A stretch of 40,544 nt of DNA from assembly GCA_903916385.1 (NCBI GenBank), contig CAIWWH010000136.1, positions 1 to 40,544 of the forward strand. The letters run 5' to 3'. The notes beneath the pieces were generated by a model. That model did no database searches and was not told the origin of the DNA. It worked only from the letters and a program-made list of their open reading frames with translations. Positions 16,534 to 25,614 of the stretch are shown here, piece after piece; positions within the stretch are counted from its first letter, which is position 1, and the number at the start of each line of letters is the position of its first letter. A program made the position numbers and the translations under genes. The DNA is from an uncultured Actinomycetes bacterium. Lineage in GTDB: Bacteria; Actinomycetota; Actinomycetes; Nanopelagicales; Nanopelagicaceae.

Positions 16534-17924
16534 CAGTTGACCGTGGCGTCGCGGAGTAAGCGATACTTTTCGAGAACATGTGGCGTTGGTGAGCTCTGCA
16601 CATGTGCGACCTTACCTAAATCCCAATCCGGGGCGTCACCCAATAAAGCCCATGCGGCTTGCCGAGCGGCACCGTCGGCTACATATTCGCCAGCAGGGGG
16701 AATTATTACCTCACGTCCAAAGAGAGCAGAGGCTATGTGCGCGACCGCAGGATTCTTTGCAGCACCTCCGACTAAGAAGATGCGATTTATGGCAACGCCT
16801 TGAGCAGAAAGGGCTTCGACTGCGTCTGCTAATCCACAGAGCATTCCCTCAATCATTGCGCGCGCAATGGACTCAGGATTTGAATTCGTTAAATTCATCC
16901 CAGCAAATACTCCAGTTGCATCTGGTCGATTAGGTGTCCGCTCTCCTTCGAAATAGGGCAGGAGGGTTAAACCGTTGGCACCTGCAGGTGCGCTGAGGGC
17001 AAGCTCAGAGAGACGATCAAAGTTCACTCCCAAAATCCGCACCGCTGCATCGAGGATCCGCGCAGCGTTGAGAGTACAAACAAGCGGCAAGAAGTTACCC
17101 GTTACATCTGCAAAGCCCGCAACTGTTCCCGTGCCTTCGTGGGTGGGTGTTGTTGACACCGAGAAGGCAGTTCCACTCGTGCCAAGTGATACGACAACGT
17201 CACCGGGTTGGGCTTGGACGCCGAAGGCCGCGCCGGCATTGTCACCGGCACCAGCACCGATCTGAACTCCATCGGGAGTTACTCCACCAAACACGTTGCT
17301 CGCGACAATCCTTGGCAGGTAAATTTCGCGCTCGCTACGCAGTGCAAGTGCCAGGATGTCGCGGCGATAAGTTGAACTCACTGGATCGAAATAGCCGGTG
17401 CCTGAAGCGTCGCTCCGGTCGGTAAAGAGCTCCGTGAACTCATTGCCGCCCTGTAACTTCCAAGACAACCAATCGTGGGGGAGAGCAATTGCTGCAATTT
17501 GTGCCGCCAATTCTGGCTCTCGATCGGCCATCCAACGAACCTTGCTTGCGGTAAAGGAGGCGACAAGAACCGAACCGGTCGCGTCTGCCATCGCCTGATC
17601 GCCACCAATCTCACGATTGAGATCTGCCGCCGCGCTTGCTGATCGAGTGTCGTTCCATAAGAGGGCTGGGCGAAGAACTTTGCCCTGGTGGTCCATCGCG
17701 ACCAATCCATGCTGTTGTCCGCCGATGGAGATGGCTGCAACGTCCGATAGGCCACCGGCTGCGCTTAGAGCCTCTTGAAGGGCGCTCCACCAGCTCTGAG
17801 GGTCGACCTCAGTTCCTTCGGGGTGAGCCGCCCGCCCCTCCCGGATGAAGGCGCCGCTCTCGGCATCTCGGATGACGATTTTTACTGACTGGGTCGATGA
17901 ATCTACGCCTGCAACTAGGGCCAT
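16530..17924 (-). CDS. xylB: Xylulokinase (FGGY family carbohydrate kinase)
   Basis: A 464-residue FGGY kinase with the N-terminal phosphate loop AGVDSSTQSVKI. The xylulokinase-type substrate segment is ISIGGQQHGLVAMD, followed by LLWNDTRS; the mid-protein VSLGTSGTAF and C-terminal FLVGGAAKNPAVAHI loops bind ATP. It would phosphorylate D-xylulose into the pentose phosphate pathway. No xylose isomerase or sugar importer lies nearby; the partner gene is an EamA permease. A TACCCT -10 lies six bases before the ATG, and the gene diverges from pfkA. Confidence 0.88.
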   Translation of the reverse strand: MALVAGVDSSTQSVKIVIRDAESGAFIREGRAAHPEGTEVDPQSWWSALQEALSAAGGLSDVAAISIGGQQHGLVAMDHQGKVLRPALLWNDTRSASAAADLNREIGGDQAMADATGSVLVASFTASKVRWMADREPELAAQIAAIALPHDWLSWKLQGGNEFTELFTDRSDASGTGYFDPVSSTYRRDILALALRSEREIYLPRIVASNVFGGVTPDGVQIGAGAGDNAGAAFGVQAQPGDVVVSLGTSGTAFSVSTTPTHEGTGTVAGFADVTGNFLPLVCTLNAARILDAAVRILGVNFDRLSELALSAPAGANGLTLLPYFEGERTPNRPDATGVFAGMNLTNSNPESIARAMIEGMLCGLADAVEALSAQGVAINRIFLVGGAAKNPAVAHIASALFGREVIIPPAGEYVADGAARQAAWALLGDAPDWDLGKVAHVQSSPTPHVLEKYRLLRDATVNW

Positions 17925-17930
17925 GGCGCA

Positions 17931-17936
17931 AGGGTA
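17931..17936 (-). promoter_or_regulatory. -10 element of a leaderless xylB promoter
   Basis: On the minus strand TACCCT ends six bases before the ATG at 17924, with no Shine-Dalgarno sequence. Confidence 0.5.
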
Positions 17937-18010
17937 GACTGCGCCAGTCAGCGTTGACCACAGGCGGGAGCCTCTTCCCGTTATTCGAGATTTGATCTGG
18001 AGTTACATAA

Positions 18011-19036
18011 ATGCGTTTTGGAGTCCTCACAGGTGGCGGAGATTGCCCAGGCCTAAATGGCGTTATCCGCGCGGTAGTGCGCAAGGGTGTTAAAGAGTAC
18101 GGATACGACTTCGTCGGCTTCCGCGATGGCTGGAAGGGTCCTCTAGAGGGACTCACTATGCCTCTAGACCTCACCACGACCCGCGGAATTCTGCCTAAGG
18201 GTGGAACCATCCTCGGCTCCTCACGCACCAACCCCTTCAAGATCGAAGGCGGCGTAGAGAAGATTCAGGAGAATTTGAAGAACTTGGGCATCGACGCGCT
18301 TATTGCGATCGGTGGAGAAGATACTCTCGGCGTTGCAACCAAACTCGATGCACTTGGCGTAAAGGTCATCGGAGTTCCAAAGACGATCGATAACGATCTC
18401 AACAACACCGATTACACATTTGGTTTTGATACCTCAGTAAATATTGCGATGGAAGCGATTGATCGTCTCCACACCACTGCCGAGTCACACCACCGCGCTC
18501 TCGTCGTAGAAGTCATGGGACGTCACGCGGGATGGATCGCACTCCATGCTGGTATCGCAGGAGGAGCGGCCGCAATTTTGATTCCTGAAGTGAAGTTCTC
18601 GACGGACAAGGTTGCGCAATGGGTTAACTCACGCTTCGCAGATGGCTTTGCTCCCATCATCGTTATTGCCGAAGGCGCGATCCCACAAGATGGCGATATG
18701 AAGGTTAAGGATCAGACGCTCGACTCCTTCGGACACGTCAAGCTCTCTGGAATCGGCGATTGGCTCGCCGAAGAGATTGAGGCGAAGACCGGAAAAGAGA
18801 CTCGCACAGTAGTTCTCGGACATATCCAACGCGGCGGAAGCCCAACGGCCTTTGATCGCGTTCTTTCGACTCGCTTTGGTCTCGCTGCAATCACCGCAGC
18901 TCATGAAGGAAATTGGGGCACTATGGCTGCTCTGCATGGAACAAAGATTGAGATGGTTCCACTTGCATCAGCAACAGGCGAGCTAAAGCTCGTAGATCCT
19001 TCGCGTTACGCAGAGTCCGAGGTCTTCTTCGGATAA
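18011..19036 (+). CDS. pfkA: 6-phosphofructokinase, probably pyrophosphate-dependent
   Basis: A 341-residue group III phosphofructokinase. It starts with MRFGVLTGGGDCPGLN; the catalytic loop is PKTIDNDLNNTDYTFGFDT, and EVMGRHAGWIA and HIQRGGSPTAFDR bind fructose-6-phosphate. The phosphoryl-donor residues are Asp104 (in GGEDT) and Lys124 (in PKTIDND). ATP enzymes of the E. coli type carry Gly at both positions; Asp104 plus Lys124 is the pyrophosphate-dependent combination. It would run glycolysis reversibly and save ATP. A GGAG Shine-Dalgarno sequence lies about nine bases before the ATG. Confidence 0.92.
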   Translation: MRFGVLTGGGDCPGLNGVIRAVVRKGVKEYGYDFVGFRDGWKGPLEGLTMPLDLTTTRGILPKGGTILGSSRTNPFKIEGGVEKIQENLKNLGIDALIAIGGEDTLGVATKLDALGVKVIGVPKTIDNDLNNTDYTFGFDTSVNIAMEAIDRLHTTAESHHRALVVEVMGRHAGWIALHAGIAGGAAAILIPEVKFSTDKVAQWVNSRFADGFAPIIVIAEGAIPQDGDMKVKDQTLDSFGHVKLSGIGDWLAEEIEAKTGKETRTVVLGHIQRGGSPTAFDRVLSTRFGLAAITAAHEGNWGTMAALHGTKIEMVPLASATGELKLVDPSRYAESEVFFG

Positions 19037-19065
19037 TTAGTCGTCGTACTGACCTCTAACCTCCC

Positions 19066-19071
19066 TAGGCT
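19066..19071 (+). promoter_or_regulatory. -10 element of a leaderless DAHP synthase promoter
   Basis: TAGGCT ends six bases before the ATG at 19078. The same hexamer at the same distance precedes the alkylguanine transferase and nfo genes. Confidence 0.55.
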
Positions 19072-19077
19072 CCTCTT

Positions 19078-20421
19078 ATGACAAATCTCGATACCCTATT
19101 TGCGCCTGGACTCATTGCGGCACAACAACCGCAGTGGCCAGGCGGAGCAGATGGCGAACCCGTTGCTAAAGCCGTTGCTGAATTAAAGAAGTTGCCGCCA
19201 CTTGTCTTTGCAGGAGAGTGTGACAACCTCAAGGCAAAGATCGCCGAAGCGCAAGCTGGAAGAGCTTTCTGGTTGCAGGGTGGAGATTGTGCTGAGACCT
19301 TCGCAGCAGCGACCGCTGATTCTATCCGCAATCGTATTAAGACCATTCTGCAGATGGCTGCGGTTTTGCAGTACGCCTCCTCGCTGCCAGTAATAAAGGT
19401 TGGGCGCATGGCTGGGCAGTTTGCAAAGCCACGCAGTAATGACACCGAGACGCGTGATGGAGTTACTCTTCCCGCCTACCGAGGTGATGCGGTAAACGAT
19501 ATCGAGTTCACTCCTGAGTCACGCCAGCCCAATCCACAACGTTTAGTTCAGGTTTACAACACCTCTGCTGCAACTCTGAACCTTGTGCGCGCATTTACTC
19601 AAGGTGGTTTTGCGGACCTGCGACAGGTGCATGAGTGGAATAAAGGCTTTGCAAATGATCCACGCTTTGGTCAACGCTATGAGCAGATGGCCAATGAGAT
19701 CGGTCGCGCGCTTAACTTTATGACCTCAGCAGGCGTAGACCCTGAAAGTTTCAAGAAAGTTGATTTCTACTCCAGCCATGAGGCTCTGATCCTTGAGTAC
19801 GAGAAGGCACTTACCCGCATAGACTCTCGAACAGGGAACGCGTACGACGTCTCTGGCCACATGGTCTGGATCGGGGAGCGCACCCGTCAGCTCGATGGCG
19901 CCCACGTAGACTTCGCCGCAAAAATTCACAATCCGATTGGAATTAAGCTCGGGCCTAAGTCAACGCCAGAAGATGCGTTGACGATGATCAAGATTCTTAA
20001 TCCCACCAACGAACCTGGTCGACTTACCTTCATCACGCGCATGGGTGCAGGGCTGGTTCGCGAGAAGTTGCCGACACTTGTTAAAGCAGTGACGGAATCA
20101 GGAGCCAAAGTTCTCTGGGTCTGTGACCCGATGCATGGCAATACCTACGAGGCGCCAAGCGGCTATAAGACGCGCCGCTTCGATGATGTACTCGATGAGG
20201 TGCGCGGCTTCTTTGAGGTGCACAAGACGCTTGGTACCCACCCTGGCGGTATCCACATTGAATTAACTGGTGATGATGTTACCGAATGCGTCGGCGGAGG
20301 AGAACAGATTTCGGAAGAAGATCTTGCGCATCGCTACGAGACCGCCTGTGATCCGCGATTGAATCACACGCAATCCTTGGAGTTGGCATTCCTCGTTGCA
20401 GAGATGTTGCGGGACCGCTAA
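19078..20421 (+). CDS. aroF: Class II 3-deoxy-D-arabino-heptulosonate-7-phosphate synthase
   Basis: A 447-residue type II DAHP synthase, the plant-like form used by actinomycetes for the first step of the shikimate pathway (PEP plus erythrose-4-phosphate). Recognisable blocks are AFWLQGGDCAETF (metal-binding Cys), VIKVGRMAGQFAKPRS, PNPQRLVQVYNTSAATLNLVRAF, FYSSHEALILEYE, GERTRQLDGAHV, GIKLGP and WVCDPMHGNT, with HPGGIHIELTGDDVTEC near the C-terminus. The length matches the family. It stands alone in a probably leaderless unit. Confidence 0.95.
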   Translation: MTNLDTLFAPGLIAAQQPQWPGGADGEPVAKAVAELKKLPPLVFAGECDNLKAKIAEAQAGRAFWLQGGDCAETFAAATADSIRNRIKTILQMAAVLQYASSLPVIKVGRMAGQFAKPRSNDTETRDGVTLPAYRGDAVNDIEFTPESRQPNPQRLVQVYNTSAATLNLVRAFTQGGFADLRQVHEWNKGFANDPRFGQRYEQMANEIGRALNFMTSAGVDPESFKKVDFYSSHEALILEYEKALTRIDSRTGNAYDVSGHMVWIGERTRQLDGAHVDFAAKIHNPIGIKLGPKSTPEDALTMIKILNPTNEPGRLTFITRMGAGLVREKLPTLVKAVTESGAKVLWVCDPMHGNTYEAPSGYKTRRFDDVLDEVRGFFEVHKTLGTHPGGIHIELTGDDVTECVGGGEQISEEDLAHRYETACDPRLNHTQSLELAFLVAEMLRDR

Positions 20422-20455
20422 AAATTTAGGTCTATCTATTGCGGGCTTCCTGAAT

Positions 20456-20461
20456 TAGGCT
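20456..20461 (+). promoter_or_regulatory. -10 element of a leaderless ogt promoter
   Basis: TAGGCT ends six bases before the ATG at 20468, with no Shine-Dalgarno sequence. Confidence 0.55.
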
Positions 20462-20467
20462 ACCCGA

Positions 20468-20962
20468 ATGCTCCTGACCGCCAGTATAAAGACGCCGGTT
20501 GGCTCACTTCAACTTATTGCTTACGAGCATGTGCTACTAGCAGCCGGTTGGGGACCGCTACGCGAATTGAGTGCGCGCCTCGATAAATCTGATTACGACT
20601 TAGGCATGAAGTCCGCTAAAGAGATTCCGATCATCTCTGATCTCATTAAAGATTATTTTGATGGAGATTTTGCAGCCCTGAATGGCATCAAAGTACGTCA
20701 GCCAGGTGCTGAATTTTCACAAGCCGTTTGGAAAGCTATGCGCAAGATTCCTGCGGGTAAGACGATGAGTTATGCAGAGTTAGCCTCCCGTGCGGGTTCG
20801 CCTGCCGCGGTACGAGCAGCTGGAAGTGCCTGCGCACGTAATCTGATAGCCCCGATCATTCCTTGCCATCGTGTTGTAAAAACCGGGGGAGAGCTAGGTA
20901 ATTATGCCTACGGCATGCACTTTAAAGAAGAACTACTACGCTTTGAAGGCACGCTCCACTAA
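20468..20962 (+). CDS. ogt: Methylated-DNA--[protein]-cysteine S-methyltransferase
   Basis: A 164-residue suicide repair protein that removes alkyl groups from O6-alkylguanine. The active site is PIIPCHRVV with acceptor Cys133. It is preceded by the DNA-binding helix region GKTMSYAELASRAGSPAAVRAAGSACARN and followed by LGNYAYGMHFKEELLRFEG. The variable N-terminal domain is short, as in Ogt rather than Ada fusions. The 3' end overlaps the convergent threonine aldolase gene by 27 bases. Confidence 0.94.
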   Translation: MLLTASIKTPVGSLQLIAYEHVLLAAGWGPLRELSARLDKSDYDLGMKSAKEIPIISDLIKDYFDGDFAALNGIKVRQPGAEFSQAVWKAMRKIPAGKTMSYAELASRAGSPAAVRAAGSACARNLIAPIIPCHRVVKTGGELGNYAYGMHFKEELLRFEGTLH

Positions 20963-21979
20963 CTCAGGCAACACTGAATTCACGGTGATTATTTGCTCAG
21001 CGCTCACATCCAAGTGAGTCACAAGGCGCAAGGTGGTAGGGCCAACTGTGCTCGCCAAGATTCCTGCCTTCTTCAATTCGCCGTTGATATCTCCTGCAGA
21101 GATCGAAGAGCCTGTTAGATCCAAGATGACAATATTTGTATCAACTTCACTTGGGTCAACCACTGCAGGTGCGACGGCGTGAACAGCACTCGCCAGAGAG
21201 CGAGCATTTTCGTGATCGATAGCGAGGCGATCGATATTGTGGTCAAGTGCGAAGTGACCGGCAGCCGCCAGCATCCCAATCTGCCGCATTCCAGCGCCGT
21301 ACCGTTTACGCCAGATGCGTGCACTGGCAACACGCTCTTTGTTTGAAAGCATCAGAGAACCAACCGGAGCCCCCAAACCTTTGGAGAGGCAGACCGAGAC
21401 GGTGTCGAAGTACTTTCCGTATTCCAGAAACGAGACACCCGATGCGACATGAGCATTCCAGATACGCGCTCCATCGAGGTGCATGTAGAGCCCCATCTTA
21501 AGAGAAGCTTCGCGCAAGGCTCTGATCTCATCGATCGATTGAACTGTTCCGCCGCCGAAGTTGTGTGTGTTCTCGACTGCAATTGCAGTGGTTGAAACTT
21601 GATTGGGACCTGAATCGGGCCTTGCAATGCGGAGAGGATCGCCGGCAACTAGAGCGCCACGAGGTGACTCCCAGGTTCGGGTAGTGATTCCACTGAAAGC
21701 CGCCCCAGCTCCGAGCTCCGCACGGACGATATGAGAGAACGTCTCGGTGATTAACTCTTCGCCCGGCTTCACCAACTGGCGAATAGCGAGTTGGTTGGCC
21801 AATGAGCCAGTGGGAGTGAAGAGCCCCGCCTCAAATCCAAAGAGTGCCGCAACCCGCTCCTCAAGTGAGTTAGCGGTGGGATCATCCCCGTACACATCAT
21901 CGCCTACTTCGGCGCGCATCATTGCAGCACGCATTTCCTCGCTTGGTTTAGTTACGGTATCGGAGCGGAGATCAATCAT
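20936..21979 (-). CDS. ltaE: Low-specificity L-threonine aldolase
   Basis: A 347-residue PLP enzyme of the beta-eliminating lyase family that splits threonine to glycine and acetaldehyde. Blocks visible are IDLRSDTVTKPSEEMRAAM, VGDDVYGDDPTANSLEERVA, FTPTGSLANQLAI, the cofactor Asp region MHLDGARIWNA, and the PLP lysine in VCLSKGLGAPVGS (Lys200). It is the last gene of an nfo-EamA-ltaE operon with four-base overlaps at both junctions. The neighbouring EamA permease might therefore export an amino acid (inference). Confidence 0.92.
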   Translation of the reverse strand: MIDLRSDTVTKPSEEMRAAMMRAEVGDDVYGDDPTANSLEERVAALFGFEAGLFTPTGSLANQLAIRQLVKPGEELITETFSHIVRAELGAGAAFSGITTRTWESPRGALVAGDPLRIARPDSGPNQVSTTAIAVENTHNFGGGTVQSIDEIRALREASLKMGLYMHLDGARIWNAHVASGVSFLEYGKYFDTVSVCLSKGLGAPVGSLMLSNKERVASARIWRKRYGAGMRQIGMLAAAGHFALDHNIDRLAIDHENARSLASAVHAVAPAVVDPSEVDTNIVILDLTGSSISAGDINGELKKAGILASTVGPTTLRLVTHLDVSAEQIITVNSVLPELVERAFKA

Positions 21980-22875
21980 GAGGCAATCTTCTCATGATCC
22001 GACGGCATAACCGGGGCATCGGGCTGGTCGTAGAGGATTACTAGATAGAGCCCAACCATCATGCAGATCCCGCCAACGATTGTTCTCCATGTCAAATGCT
22101 CATGGGCCAGTGCGATGCCAAAGACTGCTGCGAAGATATATTCCATAGTCAGTACGATGCCAACGCTTGTGCCCGACATAAAAGATTGCGCCCAGGTTTG
22201 GATGATGAAGGCGCAGGCACTGGCGAAGATTGCACAGTAGACAACAACCGCCCAAACCCCTTGATCATGAGGGGCATGAAAACCGCTCTTGAGTGAGGCG
22301 ATCAGACATATCACGCCAACGGTGGCCATCTGGATCATCGTGAGAGCATAAGAATCTCGATTTGGACTCCAACGGCTCAACGCGATGATATGTAATGCGA
22401 AGCAGAGCGCGGCAATGAGAACAAGAAATTCGCCCCGCCCGATAGTCAGACCGTGCAACGAGAGAACCCCCATGCCGATCGTCGCAAGACCCACTGCGAA
22501 CCACTGAATCCTCGAGATGTGATGTTTAAAGAATATTGCCGCGATGAGAGGAGTAAATACGGCATAGAGGCCGGTGATGAATCCAGTTTTTGCAACGGTG
22601 GTAAGAGTGAGGCCAAAAGTTTGGAAGATGTACCCCGCACCTAACAGGGCTCCGGCTCCTATGCCTCGAAGGAGGAAATTGCGGTCAATGTGGCGAAAGG
22701 ATTTCGGGCGGAGTGCTGCCATAAGAAGTGCAGCAACGATGAAGCGCCAGGCCAGAAATGAGTTGACATCGATGCGATCCAGCGAGTTCTTCATGATGGC
22801 AAAGGTGCTACCCCAAACCAATGCAACCGAAAGAAGTAGGACCGTCGGGATAGTTTTGTGAGTTTTAAAATTCAC
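21976..22875 (-). CDS. EamA/DMT-superfamily transporter (second copy)
   Basis: A 299-residue, ten-segment membrane protein with two EamA repeats (ALVWGSTFAIMKNSLDRIDVNSFLAWRF and ASACAFIIQTWAQSFMSGTSVGIVLTMEYIFAAVFG). The motif LGAGYIFQTFGLTLTTVAKTGFITGLYAVFTPL is typical of RhaT/YdcZ-like drug and metabolite transporters. The substrate is unknown. It lies between nfo and ltaE with four-base overlaps on each side. Confidence 0.86.
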   Translation of the reverse strand: MNFKTHKTIPTVLLLSVALVWGSTFAIMKNSLDRIDVNSFLAWRFIVAALLMAALRPKSFRHIDRNFLLRGIGAGALLGAGYIFQTFGLTLTTVAKTGFITGLYAVFTPLIAAIFFKHHISRIQWFAVGLATIGMGVLSLHGLTIGRGEFLVLIAALCFALHIIALSRWSPNRDSYALTMIQMATVGVICLIASLKSGFHAPHDQGVWAVVVYCAIFASACAFIIQTWAQSFMSGTSVGIVLTMEYIFAAVFGIALAHEHLTWRTIVGGICMMVGLYLVILYDQPDAPVMPSDHEKIAS

Positions 22876-23753
22876 TTCTTCTTGGATCTCATCTTTTTGA
22901 GAAGAGTGATTTCAGCGCCATGCTCCGGTTCTTGTCCAGGAGTTTCAAGAATGAGTGGTGCATTTACTACTGCTGGGTGTGCGATCAACTCTTCAAATGC
23001 CTTTAGACCGATCTCTCCTTCACCGAGATTCTGATGGCGATCTTTGAGTGCGCCGCAAACATCCATAGAGTCATTCGTGTGAATAAGTTTGATGCGTTCT
23101 ATGCCGACAAGAGAGACGAGAAGATCTAAAGTCTCAGTCATTCCACCCTTCTTAGCGATGTCATGACCTGCCGCAAAGACGTGACACGTATCGAGGCAGA
23201 CTCCCACCCTTGGATGCCATTCGAGCGCATCGAAGTACATCAACAAATCATCGAGCTTCTTAACGAGTGATTGCCCTTGTCCCGCCGTCGGCTCAAGCAG
23301 TAGCCAAGGGTCATCTTCCTTCAATTTCTTAAGGACTGGCATTATGCCCTTATTGATCTGCTTCCACGCCATTGGGACGTGATTAACATCTACCGCAGAT
23401 CCGGTGTGAATCACAGTTCCTAAAGCACCGATCTCTCGCGCTCGCTTGAGTGAGTAGGCAGTGGATGCAACGGAATTCTCATATGTCGCTGCGGTCGGTG
23501 AACCGAGGTTAATCAAGAAGGGTGCATGCACGTACGTATGGATATCGAGTTCGTCCGCACGATCGCGAAAGGCGGTATCCGCTGCAAGATTTGCTTCGGG
23601 CATTGCCCAACCTCGAGGATTGGATGCGAAGACCTGGATTGCCTCAGCTCCGGTTGTAAGTGCGTATTCGATAGAACGCTTGGCCATTCCGCCGGAAGTG
23701 GGGGTGTGCGCGCCAATACGTGGGGCGGTACGGGGAGTTGCTGCTGGACTCAT
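22872..23753 (-). CDS. nfo: Deoxyribonuclease IV (AP endonuclease)
   Basis: A 293-residue EndoIV TIM-barrel enzyme that nicks DNA 5' of abasic sites. Zinc ligands lie in recognisable blocks: YVHAPFLINLGSP, VIHTGSAVD, LLLEPTAGQG, GVCLDTCHVFAAGHDI, KLIHTNDSMDVCGALKDRHQNLGEGEIG and LILETPG. Its minus-strand -10 (TAGGCT) overlaps the stop codon of the upstream kinase gene and ends six bases before the ATG, giving a leaderless transcript independent of the kinase gene. Confidence 0.93.
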   Translation of the reverse strand: MSPAATPRTAPRIGAHTPTSGGMAKRSIEYALTTGAEAIQVFASNPRGWAMPEANLAADTAFRDRADELDIHTYVHAPFLINLGSPTAATYENSVASTAYSLKRAREIGALGTVIHTGSAVDVNHVPMAWKQINKGIMPVLKKLKEDDPWLLLEPTAGQGQSLVKKLDDLLMYFDALEWHPRVGVCLDTCHVFAAGHDIAKKGGMTETLDLLVSLVGIERIKLIHTNDSMDVCGALKDRHQNLGEGEIGLKAFEELIAHPAVVNAPLILETPGQEPEHGAEITLLKKMRSKKK

Positions 23754-23759
23754 GGCGTG

Positions 23760-23765
23760 AGCCTA
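23760..23765 (-). promoter_or_regulatory. nfo -10 element built on the upstream kinase stop codon
   Basis: On the minus strand TAGGCT occupies 23765 down to 23760. Its first three bases are the TAG stop of the PASTA kinase gene, and it ends six bases before the nfo ATG at 23753. Confidence 0.55.
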
Positions 23766-25598
23766 CCCGAGGGTTATAACCACCGTGCTGCCGCGCTTGA
23801 CTGAGGTTCCAACCTTAGGAGAGATGTTGGTGACGTGTTTGCCGTTGCCGATCTTTCGAACAATCACCCTGAGTTGCAGGTTTTCAAGCTCCTTCGTTGC
23901 GTAGCTGCCCGAGAGAGAATAGACGTTAGGAATGTACACATTCGCCGCGCCTTGGGAGACCACGATGGTAACCGTAGAACCCGGAGTTACTGGCGCAGTT
24001 CCATCTGGCGTTTGTGATATCACGCTTCCAGTCGCAATGGTGTCGCTATACGCAAATGTTTGGTTAACGGTCAGCCCTGCCGCAGTTAATTCGCTCTGCG
24101 CTTGGTCGCTCGTAAGCCCCACGTAATTTGAGATTGTGATCGGCGCATTGGGATCTGTCGAGGTAGGGGTCGGTGTCGCACTCAGCGTGGGAATAGGTGT
24201 GGGGGTAGGCGTTGGCTCTATAGCCGTACCTTCAGAGATCGTCAGCGCCACCGTTCCGCCACGCTTTAGTCTTGCGCCACCGCCAGGTGATGAGGAGATT
24301 ACTTCTCCCTTAGGAACGCTGGAGTCGAACTCCCTCTGCGCAACCACAGTCTGCATTCCGATGTTCGAGAGCGTGCTGGTTGCATCAGTCAGATTCATTC
24401 CAACAACTGATGGCAAAGAAATTCCATTTACCGGCCATGCCAATTGGTAGAGGCCACCCGCAACCAAGAGCATGAGGATGATGAAGGCGATGTACCGATT
24501 GCGCTGCACGCGCTTTGAAGTCTTTCGCCTTTTTGCGACTGCTTTGGGCAAAAGTGGAGGCGTTTCTAGCTTGCCCTCTGGGATGAAGGTGGGCTTCTTC
24601 TCTTCCCTCTTAATATGAGTGGGCTCGGTGAAGTTTCGCACCTTGGTGACCAATGTGCTTCCAATTCGAACCTCCGGGCGCGCGCTCTTGCGTTTCGGAG
24701 TTGGCGGTTGTGGAGGGAGATCCAAATCCAAGGTGAGTTGTGAGCGCTTAGGATCTAAATAAATTTGAAGTTGGGTCAGTTCTTCCAGTAGTTCGGCCCC
24801 ATTGCGCTGACGTTGATCAGGATTATGTGCGGTTGCGCGGAGAACTAAGGTGTCGAGCGCAGGTGGAATTCCGGGTTGGAGGAGCGATGGAGCAGGAACC
24901 CGTTCATTGACGTGCTTGAGTGCAATCTGAATCGGCGTCTCTCCGTCAAAAGGTTTTACACCCGTGAGAAGTTCGTAGAACATAATTCCGAGAGAGTAGA
25001 TATCGCTTCGCGCATCGGAGATTCCTCGTTCCACCTGCTCGGGCGATAGGTAGGAGACGCTCCCGAGCACGATGCTCGATTCGACAGTCAGGGTGCCACC
25101 GAGGGTGGCGCCTCGGGCTAGTCCGAAGTCTGCGATCTTTATTCGTCCCTCTTTGGAGATCAAGATATTGTCTGGTTTGAGGTCACGGTGATTGATGCCG
25201 AGGCTATGGGCCTGCGCAAGAGCGCTCACGACCGGGATGGCGTAGTGCAAGAGCTCCTGTGGTGTGAGGCGGCCACGCTCTATGAGCAGTTCACGCAAGG
25301 TGAAGCCATCGATATATTCCATGACTATAAAGACGGCGGGAGTGCCGCCCTCATTCCAGCCTTGGTCTTGAATCGAGACAATATTGGGGTGGGAGAGTGA
25401 GGCGATCGCCTTGGCCTCACGGATAAAGCGATTTACAAACTCCTCATCATTGGCGAGGTGAGGATGCATAATCTTGACGGCGACCAGGCGATCGAGTCGC
25501 TGGTCAGTCGCCTTGTAGATAGAAGCCATCCCGCCGGCCGCTATGAGCGACAAGAGCTCGTAACGGTTATCGATTATTTCGCCGGATAGATCAGACAC
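23763..25598 (-). CDS. pknB: PknB-type Ser/Thr protein kinase with three PASTA domains
   Basis: A 611-residue membrane kinase. The kinase domain has IAAGGMASIYKA, ATP-lysine in AVKIM (Lys42), HRDLKPDN (137-144), DFG (157-159) and the SPEQ activation segment end. After a basic juxtamembrane linker comes one membrane segment (YIAFIILMLLVAGGLYQLAW). Outside are three PASTA repeats (starting near SLPSVVGM, ISNYVGLT and YIPNVYSL), with a Thr/Pro-rich spacer between the first two. PASTA domains sense muropeptides or lipid II, tying growth to cell-wall state. Homologues in the family usually have three to five PASTA repeats. GTG 25598 follows TAGAAT by six bases. Confidence 0.94.
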   Translation of the reverse strand: MSDLSGEIIDNRYELLSLIAAGGMASIYKATDQRLDRLVAVKIMHPHLANDEEFVNRFIREAKAIASLSHPNIVSIQDQGWNEGGTPAVFIVMEYIDGFTLRELLIERGRLTPQELLHYAIPVVSALAQAHSLGINHRDLKPDNILISKEGRIKIADFGLARGATLGGTLTVESSIVLGSVSYLSPEQVERGISDARSDIYSLGIMFYELLTGVKPFDGETPIQIALKHVNERVPAPSLLQPGIPPALDTLVLRATAHNPDQRQRNGAELLEELTQLQIYLDPKRSQLTLDLDLPPQPPTPKRKSARPEVRIGSTLVTKVRNFTEPTHIKREEKKPTFIPEGKLETPPLLPKAVAKRRKTSKRVQRNRYIAFIILMLLVAGGLYQLAWPVNGISLPSVVGMNLTDATSTLSNIGMQTVVAQREFDSSVPKGEVISSSPGGGARLKRGGTVALTISEGTAIEPTPTPTPIPTLSATPTPTSTDPNAPITISNYVGLTSDQAQSELTAAGLTVNQTFAYSDTIATGSVISQTPDGTAPVTPGSTVTIVVSQGAANVYIPNVYSLSGSYATKELENLQLRVIVRKIGNGKHVTNISPKVGTSVKRGSTVVITLG

Positions 25599-25604
25599 GC
25601 TTAA

Positions 25605-25610
25605 ATTCTA
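25605..25610 (-). promoter_or_regulatory. -10 element of a leaderless pknB promoter
   Basis: On the minus strand TAGAAT ends six bases before the GTG start at 25598. It lies in the 16-base gap after the P-loop kinase gene. Confidence 0.5.
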
Positions 25611-25614
25611 GAGG

